A model generated the notes under the pieces. The model was not told the origin of the DNA, made no database searches, and saw nothing but the letters and a program-made list of their open reading frames with translations. The position numbers and the translations under genes are program-made. This document shows, one piece after another, positions 8,765 to 17,562 of a DNA stretch of 64,000 bases (position 1 is the stretch's first letter; every line of letters starts with the position of its first letter). The DNA is taken from contig OY769938.1 of NCBI GenBank assembly GCA_963669295.1, forward strand, positions 5,332,001-5,396,000, read 5' to 3'. The DNA comes from G963669295 sp963669295 (GTDB lineage: Bacteria > Bacteroidota > Bacteroidia > Flavobacteriales_D > CALLUQ01).

Positions 8765-9736
8765 TTACCTTTTTACAAACGTTGTAACTGCCTGCTGCTC
8801 TCCTGTTAGTTGAGCAGTATAAATGCCCGAAGGCAATTGAGATATGTCCAAAACAGTTGAGTAAGGCACTTCTAAAACATTTTGTCCAAGGGCATTGTAG
8901 ATTCTTATTGACTGAAAACTGGCGTTGCCCGCAGTAATATTCAATACATCATTGGATGGGTTAGGATATACCTCTACATGAACCAACTTGTATTTCTCAT
9001 CTATGCCAACGATTCCATTTTGGCAAATTTCCTCAACATCTTGTTGAGTTAATGCCCTATTCCAATAGGCCAGATCATCTATCGAACCATGAAAATAATA
9101 AGGTGGATTAAAAGTATGACTGTCTTTTCTTCCAACGCTTCCCGCTACTGTGGAATAAGCCATGGGATTATTACTACTGCCTCCATAACTACCTCCATCA
9201 TTTACACAATCAATGTAGATATCCATATCATTGGCACCCCTAATTACACCAACTACATGATACCAAACACCCGCTGAAAGTGATGTAGAACCGATCTTTG
9301 ATCTTGCACAAGCAGAACCTGTGCAACCACCACCTGTTCCATAAACAAGCGTCATGTCGGCCGTATTGGCACGTACTAACATGTGTGTTCCATGATAATC
9401 ATTTTGTAGGAAATCGCTAGTAACAATAGCATTTGGCTCACTAATATCATCCATCTTCATCCAAAAAGAGTACGATATAGGTAATTGGGGTTTTAGCGCT
9501 GAAACATTGGGCCAGTCAATGTAGTCATCTACTCCATCAAAATGGTAAGCACTATTCGAATTACCATTGCGATCGGTGGTAAGGGTAGCACCACTTAATG
9601 CGCCATCATAACCATTACCACTATTGTCAATGGCATTGCCATCAAAAGGATAATACAATAACAGGCTATCGTTAACTTGCTGCGCAAGTAAAGGCATAGA
9701 AAGTAGCGAAATACAAAATGTGTAAAATAGTTTCAT
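8765..9736 (-). CDS. Secreted LamG/concanavalin-like lectin protein, T9SS cargo
   Basis: The product has 323 residues with a signal peptide (cleavage near LLAQ, residue 19). Residues ~25-235 form a LamG/concanavalin A-like fold: LLLYYPFDGNAIDNSGNGYDG, AYHFDGVDDYI, FSFWMK-like strand, GVWYHVVGV and a closing GSIDDLAYWNRAL segment, all hallmarks of the LamG3 jelly-roll family. The last ~70 residues form a type IX sorting domain (VEVYPNPSNDVLNI, RIYNALGQNV, GIYTAQL). It is predicted to be secreted or cell-surface bound, probably binding glycans. Monocistronic, with its own terminator and a near-palindrome just upstream of the start. Confidence 0.92.
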   Translation of the reverse strand: MKLFYTFCISLLSMPLLAQQVNDSLLLYYPFDGNAIDNSGNGYDGALSGATLTTDRNGNSNSAYHFDGVDDYIDWPNVSALKPQLPISYSFWMKMDDISEPNAIVTSDFLQNDYHGTHMLVRANTADMTLVYGTGGGCTGSACARSKIGSTSLSAGVWYHVVGVIRGANDMDIYIDCVNDGGSYGGSSNNPMAYSTVAGSVGRKDSHTFNPPYYFHGSIDDLAYWNRALTQQDVEEICQNGIVGIDEKYKLVHVEVYPNPSNDVLNITAGNASFQSIRIYNALGQNVLEVPYSTVLDISQLPSGIYTAQLTGEQQAVTTFVKR

Positions 9737-9740
9737 AATA

Positions 9741-9760
9741 GTAAGTTTATATAAACCTAC
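9741..9760. promoter_or_regulatory. 20-bp near-palindrome before the LamG gene
   Basis: GTAAGTTTAT/ATAAACCTAC reads the same on both strands except for one base pair. It begins five bases upstream of the start codon of the LamG gene (minus strand). It could be an operator or an mRNA 5' hairpin that affects translation. Confidence 0.35.
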
Positions 9761-9808
9761 TAAAAAAACTTAAACCCTTAAAAGGAAGAATTTGCTACAC
9801 TATATATT

Positions 9809-10156
9809 CTATTCGCGCATAAACAAGTAACGGGTAATAAAGATACCAGTGCTTTTATCGGCAGCGTATACGCCTGGAGTAACATGTTCCAGCTTCCAGC
9901 CGGCCTTGGTCAACTCGGTAATTTTCTCAGTAATCATCTGGTCGTTCGATCGGATGTTCTTGAAGTTGATGCCTACCATACTGAAAAAGTTTTCCAGCTT
10001 CACCTCTTCCATCTCCCCCTTGTCGTTAATGGTAATCATGCGCGAACGGCCTAATCCGCCAGGTACTACCGACTCGATGGTGGTTACTTGCAAAAACTCT
10101 TGCGAAAAGCCCAACGAGCTTAAAGCAATGCAAAATACAGTCAATAATTTTTTCAT
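9809..10156 (-). CDS. Small exported hypothetical protein
   Basis: The product has 115 residues. I start it at the internal Met (cat at 10154-10156) because that gives an ordinary signal peptide MKKLLTVFCIALSSLGFSQ; the longer frame to 10213 would bury it. The mature part has an EFLQVTTIESVVPGGLGRSRMI stretch and a C-terminal MITEKITELTKAGWKLEHVTPGVY segment that looks like a DUF4177-like fold (a short protein with a G-W-K/L-x-x-V pattern). Role unknown, likely periplasmic. Confidence 0.7.
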   Translation of the reverse strand: MKKLLTVFCIALSSLGFSQEFLQVTTIESVVPGGLGRSRMITINDKGEMEEVKLENFFSMVGINFKNIRSNDQMITEKITELTKAGWKLEHVTPGVYAADKSTGIFITRYLFMRE

Positions 10157-10247
10157 GGTTGCTAAGTTTTTTGGTTGAATGTCTTTCTTACGTCTTAAAG
10201 TTAAAACTTTCAACTAACCTTCAAAGAATGTACCAAAAACAACCGGT

Positions 10248-10748
10248 TTATTTTTTCTTGTAAATGGCTGCTGTAATGAGCGATATGATTAATCCGAAAA
10301 AGAATACGGTGAGGAACATCACTACTTCAAAAATCCAGGTAGCACTAACCATTTGCTGTTGCATGGCTTGAATTTCGGTTTCTGAAACACCTGAGTCGCG
10401 CATCACCCCTATTTGATGCTCCATGTGGTTGACCGCAAAATCGGGATCAATGTACAAGAGGTAAATGGTATCGCCAACCACTAAAATGATGCCTGCCACT
10501 ACGCTTACCAATAACCCGAGCCCTAATGCTTTACCAAAACTAATTTTGCCTCGTAGCTGTTTGTCGCGGTATTGCTTTACTGCAATAATGATGAACAACA
10601 AAGAAAGGATCATGGAGGCATAGCCCAATACTTCACTAATTCCATATCCTAATTCCTGAGGGCCTCCAGCAATGATGAGTGGCACAAATCCAATAATAAA
10701 AATCATTAGGCCGGCCATTAATCCGTATTTAAGTGCTGCTTTAATCAT
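10248..10748 (-). CDS. DUF4199 family integral membrane protein
   Basis: The product has 166 residues when started at the internal Met (10746-10748), which begins directly with the first hydrophobic segment. Four membrane helices are visible: AALKYGLMAGLMIFIIGFV, ISEVLGYASMILSLLFIIIAV, GKALGLGLLVSVVAGIILVV, and a C-terminal IFEVVMFLTVFFFGLIISL. The charged KQYRDKQLRGKISFGKAL loop between helices 2 and 3 is typical of the DUF4199 family, common in Bacteroidota and of unknown function. The longer frame to 10811 adds a polar tail without support. Confidence 0.82.
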   Translation of the reverse strand: MIKAALKYGLMAGLMIFIIGFVPLIIAGGPQELGYGISEVLGYASMILSLLFIIIAVKQYRDKQLRGKISFGKALGLGLLVSVVAGIILVVGDTIYLLYIDPDFAVNHMEHQIGVMRDSGVSETEIQAMQQQMVSATWIFEVVMFLTVFFFGLIISLITAAIYKKK

Positions 10749-10886
10749 GTTGTGTTGGTTTAAAGAACAAGTTAAACAATTTTGACTTCCATCGTTTTGA
10801 TGATGGCTCAAATGTAGAGTGCCCTTGTGTTTTAAGGCTCATACTAAAGGGTGAATTTGGGGTTTTGGTACTATTGGGGGAGGCCA

Positions 10887-11273
10887 CTAAAAGTTCACCT
10901 TCACTTTTTGATCTACTCGCATTACTGATTGCTGTTCGAACAAACGCTTGTAGTGATTGCGAAGGGTTTCAATCAATGAATCTTGTGTGGTGGTATGGTC
11001 GTGAATGAGGATCAACACATTGGATTTTTCTTGTATGATTTGTCCGCTTTGCGTGTCTTTCCACTGTCCGCTGGCATCTAATACAGTCAACCCATCAGGA
11101 AAAGCTGGTGTTACATAGTCGTTAAGGAATTGTTGCCACTGTGCATCACTTACGGTGCCGCCTGTAGGTATATTACGTCCAAAATACAGCTCCGTACGCA
11201 TGGAGACAGCTTCTTCAACTGGTGCCTGGCAGGCTGTCCAAAGCAATACAATAACCAGCAGGTAACGCATCAT
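10887..11273 (-). CDS. DUF3574 family lipoprotein
   Basis: The product has 128 residues. A lipoprotein signal ends at Cys15 (LWTAC). The mature part carries the DUF3574 pattern: TELYFGRNIPTGGTVSD, WQQFLNDYVTPAFPDGLTV and LDASGQWKD, then a helix-rich end. The function of the family is unknown. The start overlaps the stop of the upstream gene by four bases (11270-11273), so the pair is translationally coupled and probably works in the same envelope process. Confidence 0.85.
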   Translation of the reverse strand: MMRYLLVIVLLWTACQAPVEEAVSMRTELYFGRNIPTGGTVSDAQWQQFLNDYVTPAFPDGLTVLDASGQWKDTQSGQIIQEKSNVLILIHDHTTTQDSLIETLRNHYKRLFEQQSVMRVDQKVKVNF

Positions 11274-11911
11274 TTATCGTTAGTAGGTGTAAGGTCGTTG
11301 AGCTCAATGCCTTCTGGCAGTTCAAACTTTTCGTTGGGAATCGCTGTATTGAGGTCTAACATCGTGGCTTCAGTAAGTATTTCTATGCTCGACATTCTGG
11401 CATGAGTTTTTAGGGTAAGTCCTTGCCACACCCATACTTTTCCTTGTATGGAAGGTACCGACCACACCTGGCACTCTTTGCCTATCAGTACTTCCTTTTC
11501 CAGCCGATTTGCTCCCATTTCTTCCATCATCTTCTCCCCCATTGCTGCCAGGCTTTTGCTATCAGCATCTTGCATAAGTGCCATCAACATCTTATTAGGC
11601 ATTTTTACCCCTTTCTTTTCTTCCAGGTTGATGTTGTACATGTTTTCGCCATCAAGGATTACCAGCTTATGTTCTTTTACAGGAGTTCCTGTGATGGCAA
11701 TTGTTTGGCTGGTATATTTGGCTTCGCGCCACCCCCAGTGGGTGAAGTAAATGGTTTCTGTACCCTCTACATTGCCTCCCAATTGATAGGTAATGGTGCC
11801 TTGTTCCACATCGTATCGCTTGTATCCCTGCTCCACCAATTGTTGGGGAGTAAGTTGTGCAAATGCATGGCTAAACAGTGCCAGTAACGCAAACATTATC
11901 AGGTATTTCAT
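11270..11911 (-). CDS. Exported DUF4412-like protein
   Basis: The product has 213 residues from the chosen start (cat at 11909-11911), which begins a clean signal peptide (MKYLIMFALLALFSHAFAQ). The longer frame to 11971 adds 20 polar residues. The mature part has a beta-rich pattern including GTITYQLGGNVEGTETIYFT and KEHKLVILDGENMYNINLEE, then MGANRLEKEVLIGKECQVWSV. This resembles the DUF4412/lipoprotein-sorting-factor-like fold of periplasmic Bacteroidota proteins. It is translationally coupled to the DUF3574 lipoprotein downstream. Confidence 0.72.
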   Translation of the reverse strand: MKYLIMFALLALFSHAFAQLTPQQLVEQGYKRYDVEQGTITYQLGGNVEGTETIYFTHWGWREAKYTSQTIAITGTPVKEHKLVILDGENMYNINLEEKKGVKMPNKMLMALMQDADSKSLAAMGEKMMEEMGANRLEKEVLIGKECQVWSVPSIQGKVWVWQGLTLKTHARMSSIEILTEATMLDLNTAIPNEKFELPEGIELNDLTPTNDK

Positions 11912-12057
11912 CGTGTGGTGCCCTTTGTTCAATTCCATAGATTGTATGGTAATGTACAAATATCCTTCCACAATTGTTGGTAACTCAATATATGTACACT
12001 TAATAATTTGGTTTGAATTTTTTATCTTTAAGCATTCTGTAACCTAAGCTATTATCA

Positions 12058-14361
12058 ATGAAAAGAAATTTACTCGCTATTTTTTCAGCGCTTGCACTGT
12101 TGTTGTGCGGGGTTGTAAAAGCACAAACCGTGAACACGGGTCCACCCGTAAGTTGGGTGAAAGCAGGCATGAACGACGTGCCCGCAGTAAAGATGCCTGC
12201 CTTTGATTTGGCAGCCATGCAAGCCGAAGATGCCATTAACGACGAATACAAAGTTGGTCCATGGCGATTCGGTAAAAATCATGAGGTAAACCTCAACCTC
12301 AACAATTCAGGGGTATGGGAAACCTTAAACAGTGGCGATCGTGTATGGCGATTAGCACTGCGATCGGAAGGTGCCATGACCATCAATGTAATTTTTGATG
12401 AATTTTATGTGCCCGAAGGTGCTACCATTCATATGTACGATAAAGATCGTACCAACTTATTGGGTGCCTATACCAGCATCAACAACAACGATGCTCGTGT
12501 GTTAGGAACCGAATTGGTGCATGGCGACCACATTATAGTAGAATATTTTGAGCCAGCGTACGTAGCTGGACAGGGAAGCTTAACCATTGGTACGGTAACC
12601 CATGGCTATCGCAGCCTGGCCAAAAGAGCGCAATACTTGCTGAAAGGCTTGAACGATGCTGGCGATTGTAACATCGATGTAGGGTGTCCGTTGGGCAACA
12701 ACTGGAGCGATCAAATTCGTTCGGTAGCTATGATTGTGGTGAATGGTAATGGTTCTTGTACCGGTGCATTGGTGAACAACACTGCCAACGATGGTACGCC
12801 TTACTTCTTAACCGCCAACCACTGCGGCACCAATGCTGCCAACTGGGCTTTTCGTTTTAACTGGGATAGTCCTGTAGCCGATTGTGCTACTACCGCACCC
12901 AGCCAGGACCCAGGGCCTCCTTACGATGAAACGGCCAACGGTGCTACACTAAGAGCAACCAATGCTGGTTCGGATTTCGGTTTGTTTGAAATTACCAGCA
13001 CCATTCCATCGAACTGGGATGTGTATTTTGCTGGATGGGACAATAGCGACAATGCCACCACTTCGCAAGTAGGTATCCACCACCCTTCTGGTGATGTGAA
13101 AAAGATTTGTGAAGATACCGACCCTGCTACACAAACACAGTGGAACGGTGCTGAATGTTGGGAAATCACTGCCTGGAACGAAGGCACTACCGAGCCCGGT
13201 TCTTCTGGCTCTCCCCTATTTGATCAAAACGGTAGAGTAATTGGTCAGTTGTATGGAGGAAGTGCTGCTTGTAGCGGTGTGGTAGACAACGATCAACCCG
13301 ATTACTATGGTCGCTTTGGAATATCGTGGGACGGTGCCAGCTCAGCCGAACGACTAAGAGATTGGTTAGATCCCAACAACTCTGGCATTACTGTATTGGA
13401 TGGTTACGACCCCAACGCAGCACAGTTTGCCAACGATGCTCGTGTAATGGCCATTGCCAACATCGATGCATTCATTTGTGGCTCTGGCAGCATTACTCCA
13501 GACGTTACCATTCGCAATAACGGTACCGATCCATTAACCTCGGTTAACATCAACTATCAACTGGATGGTGGTACTGTAAACACACAACCATGGACTGGTA
13601 ACCTTGCCTCGCTTGGCACAGATGTAGTAACCTTACCTACCATGGGTATTACCGATGGCAGTCATACTTTTACTGTATTTACAAGCGATCCTAATGGTGT
13701 GGCCGATCAAGATCCAGGCAACGACTCGCAAACCACCAACTTTGATGCGATGGTAGTAGGGCAAGAAATTACTTTGAACCTTACCATGGCCAATACCGGT
13801 GCAGAAACCAGTTGGGAAGTAGTAGATGTAAACAACACTGTGTTGTACTCAGGTGGTCCTTACAACAGCCTGGGCGACGGTGAAACAGCTACCGAAACCT
13901 TTTGCTTAAGCGATGGCTGCTACGACTTCATCATTTACGACTCGGCCAACGATGGCCTATCGGCTGCCAATAGCGGGCAGGATGGTGATTTTGTAGTAAC
14001 CGATGCCAACAATAACGTGTTAACGCAATTGGGTACTCCTGTAGACTTTGGTGGACAGGGCACTTACAATTTCTGTGTCAACAACACTTCGGTACCTGAA
14101 CTCGATAACTTCGATGAACTCAATGTTTACCCGAACCCTTCTACCGGTCAAATCACCATCGACTTTACCGGGTTTGAAGGATCGGATGTTACCGTTTCGG
14201 TATACAATGCACTGGGCGAAACAGTTCGCACAGGGTTTCTGGCACATCCTGCCGGAAGACGATTGCATTACGATTTATCGGCCTATCGCAATGGGTTATA
14301 CCTCATTGAATTTAGAACTGCTGAACGACGAATAGTACGCAGAATTACATTGAATAAATAG
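12058..14361 (+). CDS. Secreted lysyl-endopeptidase-like serine protease, T9SS cargo
   Basis: The product has 767 residues. A signal peptide (VVKAQ, residue ~23) is followed by a ~180-residue propeptide-like region. The trypsin-fold domain has the catalytic triad His255 (LTANHC), Asp306 (SDFGLFE) and Ser383 (GSSGSP), with paired Cys residues around it. This arrangement matches the lysyl endopeptidase/Achromobacter protease I branch of family S1. CARDB/Ig-like segments (IDAFICGSGSITPDVTIRNN) and a proprotein-convertase-like strand region follow. A type IX sorting domain ends it (NVYPNPSTGQITI...GLYLIEF). It should be a secreted, proteolytically matured peptidase cutting after Lys or a similar residue. 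Monocistronic, with a strong terminator downstream. Confidence 0.93.
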   Translation: MKRNLLAIFSALALLLCGVVKAQTVNTGPPVSWVKAGMNDVPAVKMPAFDLAAMQAEDAINDEYKVGPWRFGKNHEVNLNLNNSGVWETLNSGDRVWRLALRSEGAMTINVIFDEFYVPEGATIHMYDKDRTNLLGAYTSINNNDARVLGTELVHGDHIIVEYFEPAYVAGQGSLTIGTVTHGYRSLAKRAQYLLKGLNDAGDCNIDVGCPLGNNWSDQIRSVAMIVVNGNGSCTGALVNNTANDGTPYFLTANHCGTNAANWAFRFNWDSPVADCATTAPSQDPGPPYDETANGATLRATNAGSDFGLFEITSTIPSNWDVYFAGWDNSDNATTSQVGIHHPSGDVKKICEDTDPATQTQWNGAECWEITAWNEGTTEPGSSGSPLFDQNGRVIGQLYGGSAACSGVVDNDQPDYYGRFGISWDGASSAERLRDWLDPNNSGITVLDGYDPNAAQFANDARVMAIANIDAFICGSGSITPDVTIRNNGTDPLTSVNINYQLDGGTVNTQPWTGNLASLGTDVVTLPTMGITDGSHTFTVFTSDPNGVADQDPGNDSQTTNFDAMVVGQEITLNLTMANTGAETSWEVVDVNNTVLYSGGPYNSLGDGETATETFCLSDGCYDFIIYDSANDGLSAANSGQDGDFVVTDANNNVLTQLGTPVDFGGQGTYNFCVNNTSVPELDNFDELNVYPNPSTGQITIDFTGFEGSDVTVSVYNALGETVRTGFLAHPAGRRLHYDLSAYRNGLYLIEFRTAERRIVRRITLNK

Positions 14362-14382
14362 GGTAACCTATTCCACATACTG

Positions 14383-14424
14383 AGCCCCATTGTTGACCAA
14401 CATTAAAAGGTAAGCAATGGGGCT
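14383..14424 (+). terminator. Rho-independent terminator
   Basis: AGCCCCATTG (14383-14392) pairs with CAATGGGGCT (14415-14424) and is followed by TTTTTTA. It lies 20 bases after the protease stop. The stem core (CCCCATTGTTG) closely matches that of the terminator at 8260-8302. About 200 bases without a gene follow. Confidence 0.9.
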
Positions 14425-14628
14425 TTTTTATTACTCAGTAGTTCAATCAATTCCTTCAACAGAAAGAAAAAACAGGCAACGAATAATGTCCGCTTCAATC
14501 ATCAAAGTCGTTATGAATGCCTATATTCACTCCCCAAAACTCCCATCGCTTGATGGGACAAAAAAAGCTCAAATCACTGCTGTGCTGATGCATACAAGGA
14601 AAATCAGCTGCAACAACCAACTCGCGCC

Positions 14629-15771
14629 ATGAAAACAAAACAACACCTCCTTATCACATTCTTGTGCCTTGCATTTTTCGCACAAGCATGTAATACTACA
14701 GTTGAAGAAGATGCTACTGAAACTGCTCCTGAACCTACCTCATTTCAAATTGATGCTACCATCGATACGTTGAATTGTAGCAAGGCCTACTTGTCGTATT
14801 TCGATAATGGCAAGTTTGTGAAAATCGACTCTTGTGAAGTGCAAGATGGCGTGTTTTCATTTACCGGGAACGTAGACACGCCCGACCTGTATTACATTCA
14901 GTTTAATGACGAAGACCAAACCTATGTTGACTTTTTCCTGGAAAACGATACCATTACTATAACTGGTGTTAATTTGGACAAGAAAACCATTTCCATTACT
15001 GGATCGGCTTCACACGATACTTACACCCTATTTCGTGATGAATACAATACTTACAACGATCAGTTGAAAGAAGTTATTCGTGCTTACAAAGAGGTAGAAG
15101 AAGGCGACAGCATTGCCGAACAAGCCCTTGATGAACGGTATGAAACGATTGATTCTTTGAGGGGAGATTTCATTACACAATACCTTGGTGAAAATGCGCA
15201 AACCGTTGTAGCTCCTTATGTATTGTATAGCAATTCGTATCGGTATGAGCTGGAAGAGTTGGAGGAATTTTACGCTCAATTCTCGGAGACAGGTAAGTCC
15301 ACCAACTTTGGAGAAAAGACCGCGCAGATGATTGAAGCGATGAACAATACGAAAGTAGGCAACCCTGCTCCATTGTTTACCATGAACGATACTGCCGATA
15401 CTCCGGTAGCGCTGGAAAGTTTTCAAGGCAATTATCTGCTCATCGATTTTTGGGCTTCGTGGTGTGGCCCGTGCCGTGCCGAAAACCCCAACCTGGTATT
15501 GGCTTACGAAAAATACCACCCTATGGGATTGGAAATACTCGGTGTTTCGTTCGACAGTAAAAAAGACCGTTGGCTGGATGCCATTGAAAAAGATGGACTG
15601 CCCTGGGCGCATGTAAGCGACCTTGGCGGTTGGGGCAACGCTACGGCATCGTTATACGCTGTTAAAAGCATCCCCCACTCGGTACTGGTAAATCCTGAAG
15701 GAGTTATTGTAGCTAAGAACCTACGCGGTGAAGAACTGCATGAAAAATTGGCTGAAGTGTATGCCGAATAA
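14629..15771 (+). CDS. TlpA-like thioredoxin lipoprotein with DUF4369 domain
   Basis: The product has 380 residues. A lipobox (FFAQAC, Cys21) anchors it to a membrane. Residues ~37-140 form a DUF4369-type beta domain (DATIDTLNCSKAYLSYF, FSFTGNVDTPDLYYIQF). The C-terminal third is a thioredoxin domain of the TlpA/AhpC-TSA type with the redox pair Cys279-Gly-Pro-Cys282 in WASWCGPCRAENP and the cis-Pro region IPHSVLVNPEG. Such Bacteroidota proteins act as periplasmic disulfide reductases. The acidic linker (QAPEPT...EEDATETAPE) after the lipobox is ordinary. No neighbour points to a specific substrate. Confidence 0.93.
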   Translation: MKTKQHLLITFLCLAFFAQACNTTVEEDATETAPEPTSFQIDATIDTLNCSKAYLSYFDNGKFVKIDSCEVQDGVFSFTGNVDTPDLYYIQFNDEDQTYVDFFLENDTITITGVNLDKKTISITGSASHDTYTLFRDEYNTYNDQLKEVIRAYKEVEEGDSIAEQALDERYETIDSLRGDFITQYLGENAQTVVAPYVLYSNSYRYELEELEEFYAQFSETGKSTNFGEKTAQMIEAMNNTKVGNPAPLFTMNDTADTPVALESFQGNYLLIDFWASWCGPCRAENPNLVLAYEKYHPMGLEILGVSFDSKKDRWLDAIEKDGLPWAHVSDLGGWGNATASLYAVKSIPHSVLVNPEGVIVAKNLRGEELHEKLAEVYAE

Positions 15772-15815
15772 TACCATGATTCAATGATCAGGCACTTATT
15801 ACTTACCAGGTTCTA

Positions 15816-16034
15816 ATGGTAACCGACAGCGACTTAAATACCTGCGATGAATGCGAAAGCGAATATTATGCGAAAGCCACCCGCATGAAGCACATGTGCC
15901 CCGATTGCGCTCACTACCTCTACGGACACGACAATTGCAAACACCAATTTGAAAAAGGGCGGTGCATTCATTGCTATTGGAATGGCATTTCTTCGGGTTA
16001 TGTACAAAGCTTGAAAGGGAATAAACGGAAATGA
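15816..16034 (+). CDS. Small Cys-rich zinc-ribbon-like protein
   Basis: The product has 72 residues with four Cys pairs or singletons: CDEC, CPDC, CKH and CIHC. The paired CxxC motifs at residues ~10-13 and ~31-34, plus His and Cys in the second half, suggest one or two zinc ribbons. No signal peptide is present, so it is cytoplasmic. It follows the TlpA-like gene by 44 bases on the same strand and converges on the effector-like gene at 16062. Role unknown; binding to nucleic acid is only a possibility. Confidence 0.72.
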   Translation: MVTDSDLNTCDECESEYYAKATRMKHMCPDCAHYLYGHDNCKHQFEKGRCIHCYWNGISSGYVQSLKGNKRK

Positions 16035-16061
16035 TGATTACCTCATTTTACCGTTGCTAAA

Positions 16062-17498
16062 CTAGGACGTATCTGTAGTTGCACTAGAAGCCGATGGCGG
16101 TTTAAAATCCATGGTGAGGTTGTAGGGTTTAACATTGGAAGCCGTGGTATAATCTTTAATGTTGGTGGGGTTACCACCACTTTTTAAGTTAAGGGTACTC
16201 ACTTTGATGGTCATGGCTGTAGGAACAGTGGCAAAAAGATCGGTACGTGCCCGATTGCCATAGGCAACCGTAGTGGCATAATGAATGACCTGCCCTGCCT
16301 TGGTACGACGCAACCCATCGTTTTCAGGATCTTTAATGCCTTTAGTACCCGCAGTGGTATTGAATGTATTGGTGATGGGTGTTAGGTTGCCATTGACTAA
16401 AATTCCTCCCAATGAATCGGCTACCAAATGGCCGGCTACAAATGGTACTCGCGCCATCCTTGATAAGTCTGTTTCTAACTGACGCCCCACTGATGCTTCG
16501 CCAGAAAATAAGGCTCCTGCTCGGGAAGTCCTAATTTCAGATTGAGTGCCTACCTGATGGCCCTGAATAGTAGTTGCTGGGGCGATTTTTAACAGTGGTT
16601 TTAAAGGCGCCCCCTGGCCTCTTCCTGCTGCCGCTGCCAAAGTACCAATTAATTGAGATAGCGTGCTCTTCGCTGATGCCATGAACCCTTGCTTGTTGGC
16701 AATGCCTTTGGCTGTACCATCGTGTAGAGGAATCAACCAACTGAAAATATCAAGGATTTGTTGATTGGCTCTCGCATTGCTTACTTTCGCTGCTACAGGA
16801 ATATTGTTGTAGCCATTTTTCACAAGGTCGCGCAGCTTATTGTATTTTTTTAATGAAGCTGGCTGCCATGCTGCAATGGCTTTCATATACCCTGCACAAT
16901 TCGCATCGGGTATGCTGCTTTCTGCCTGCCTTTTGCAACCAGCTACAAATTCAGCCAATTTAGCATACCCTACTCCTATCGCCGATACCCGCTTGCTTTC
17001 CTTCGCTTCGAACCATTCTCTTTCATTAAACAATGGAGGAGGGGCTTTGCGGTCTGCACTGACAGAAGCTCCCGTATCCATGGGCACCATTCTTCCCATG
17101 CCACTGCTTGCAGTGGTGGTTTTGGTATCGCTATCCACCAACTCTCCCACTTTTATCCTTGCCAAACGAATTTCAGCATCCATGTTTTTTAATGCCGCTT
17201 CAAAATTGTCGTATTTCTGAGGTACGGTGAGCCACAGTTCTTCCTCCACTTCAGACGAAAAGTCTCTCATTGCCAGGTAAGCCTGCAACTTATTCAGCTC
17301 TGCATGATTGCCCTGAAACGTAGCTTGAATAACCATCCCAGTTGGTTGGGCATTTCCAAAAACAGTTTGTATGCGTTTGCGTTGCGCCACTAACAATGGC
17401 GATAAGTTAATGCCCATAGACTCTGATTGATGCTGACTGGCTACATCTGCAGCGCTTTGAGTGTTGGTTTTATTGTGATGTTGATGGGTGGTTTCCAT
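16062..17498 (-). CDS. Orphan eCIS-cargo-like protein with putative nuclease domain
   Basis: The product has 478 residues and no signal peptide. The N-terminal ~75 residues are polar and Gln/Ser-rich with a VAQRKRIQTVFGNAQ segment, like the loading regions of proteins encoded with extracellular contractile injection systems. The C-terminal part has an FVAGHLVADSLGG segment followed by GNLTPITNTFN. This resembles the GH...N(L/F)xP...N core of DNA/RNA non-specific endonuclease (beta-beta-alpha metal) proteins, though the usual Arg-Gly before His is Val-Ala here. The eCIS cluster lies 16 kb away, so a role as detached cargo is inference. Function is not established. No immunity-like gene is adjacent. 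Confidence 0.6.
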   Translation of the reverse strand: METTHQHHNKTNTQSAADVASQHQSESMGINLSPLLVAQRKRIQTVFGNAQPTGMVIQATFQGNHAELNKLQAYLAMRDFSSEVEEELWLTVPQKYDNFEAALKNMDAEIRLARIKVGELVDSDTKTTTASSGMGRMVPMDTGASVSADRKAPPPLFNEREWFEAKESKRVSAIGVGYAKLAEFVAGCKRQAESSIPDANCAGYMKAIAAWQPASLKKYNKLRDLVKNGYNNIPVAAKVSNARANQQILDIFSWLIPLHDGTAKGIANKQGFMASAKSTLSQLIGTLAAAAGRGQGAPLKPLLKIAPATTIQGHQVGTQSEIRTSRAGALFSGEASVGRQLETDLSRMARVPFVAGHLVADSLGGILVNGNLTPITNTFNTTAGTKGIKDPENDGLRRTKAGQVIHYATTVAYGNRARTDLFATVPTAMTIKVSTLNLKSGGNPTNIKDYTTASNVKPYNLTMDFKPPSASSATTDTS

Positions 17499-17562
17499 GG
17501 GGTTATTAAGATAAACAATCTACCCCTCCACTACAAGGTTCATAGTAGGTATTTTTCGGGTA

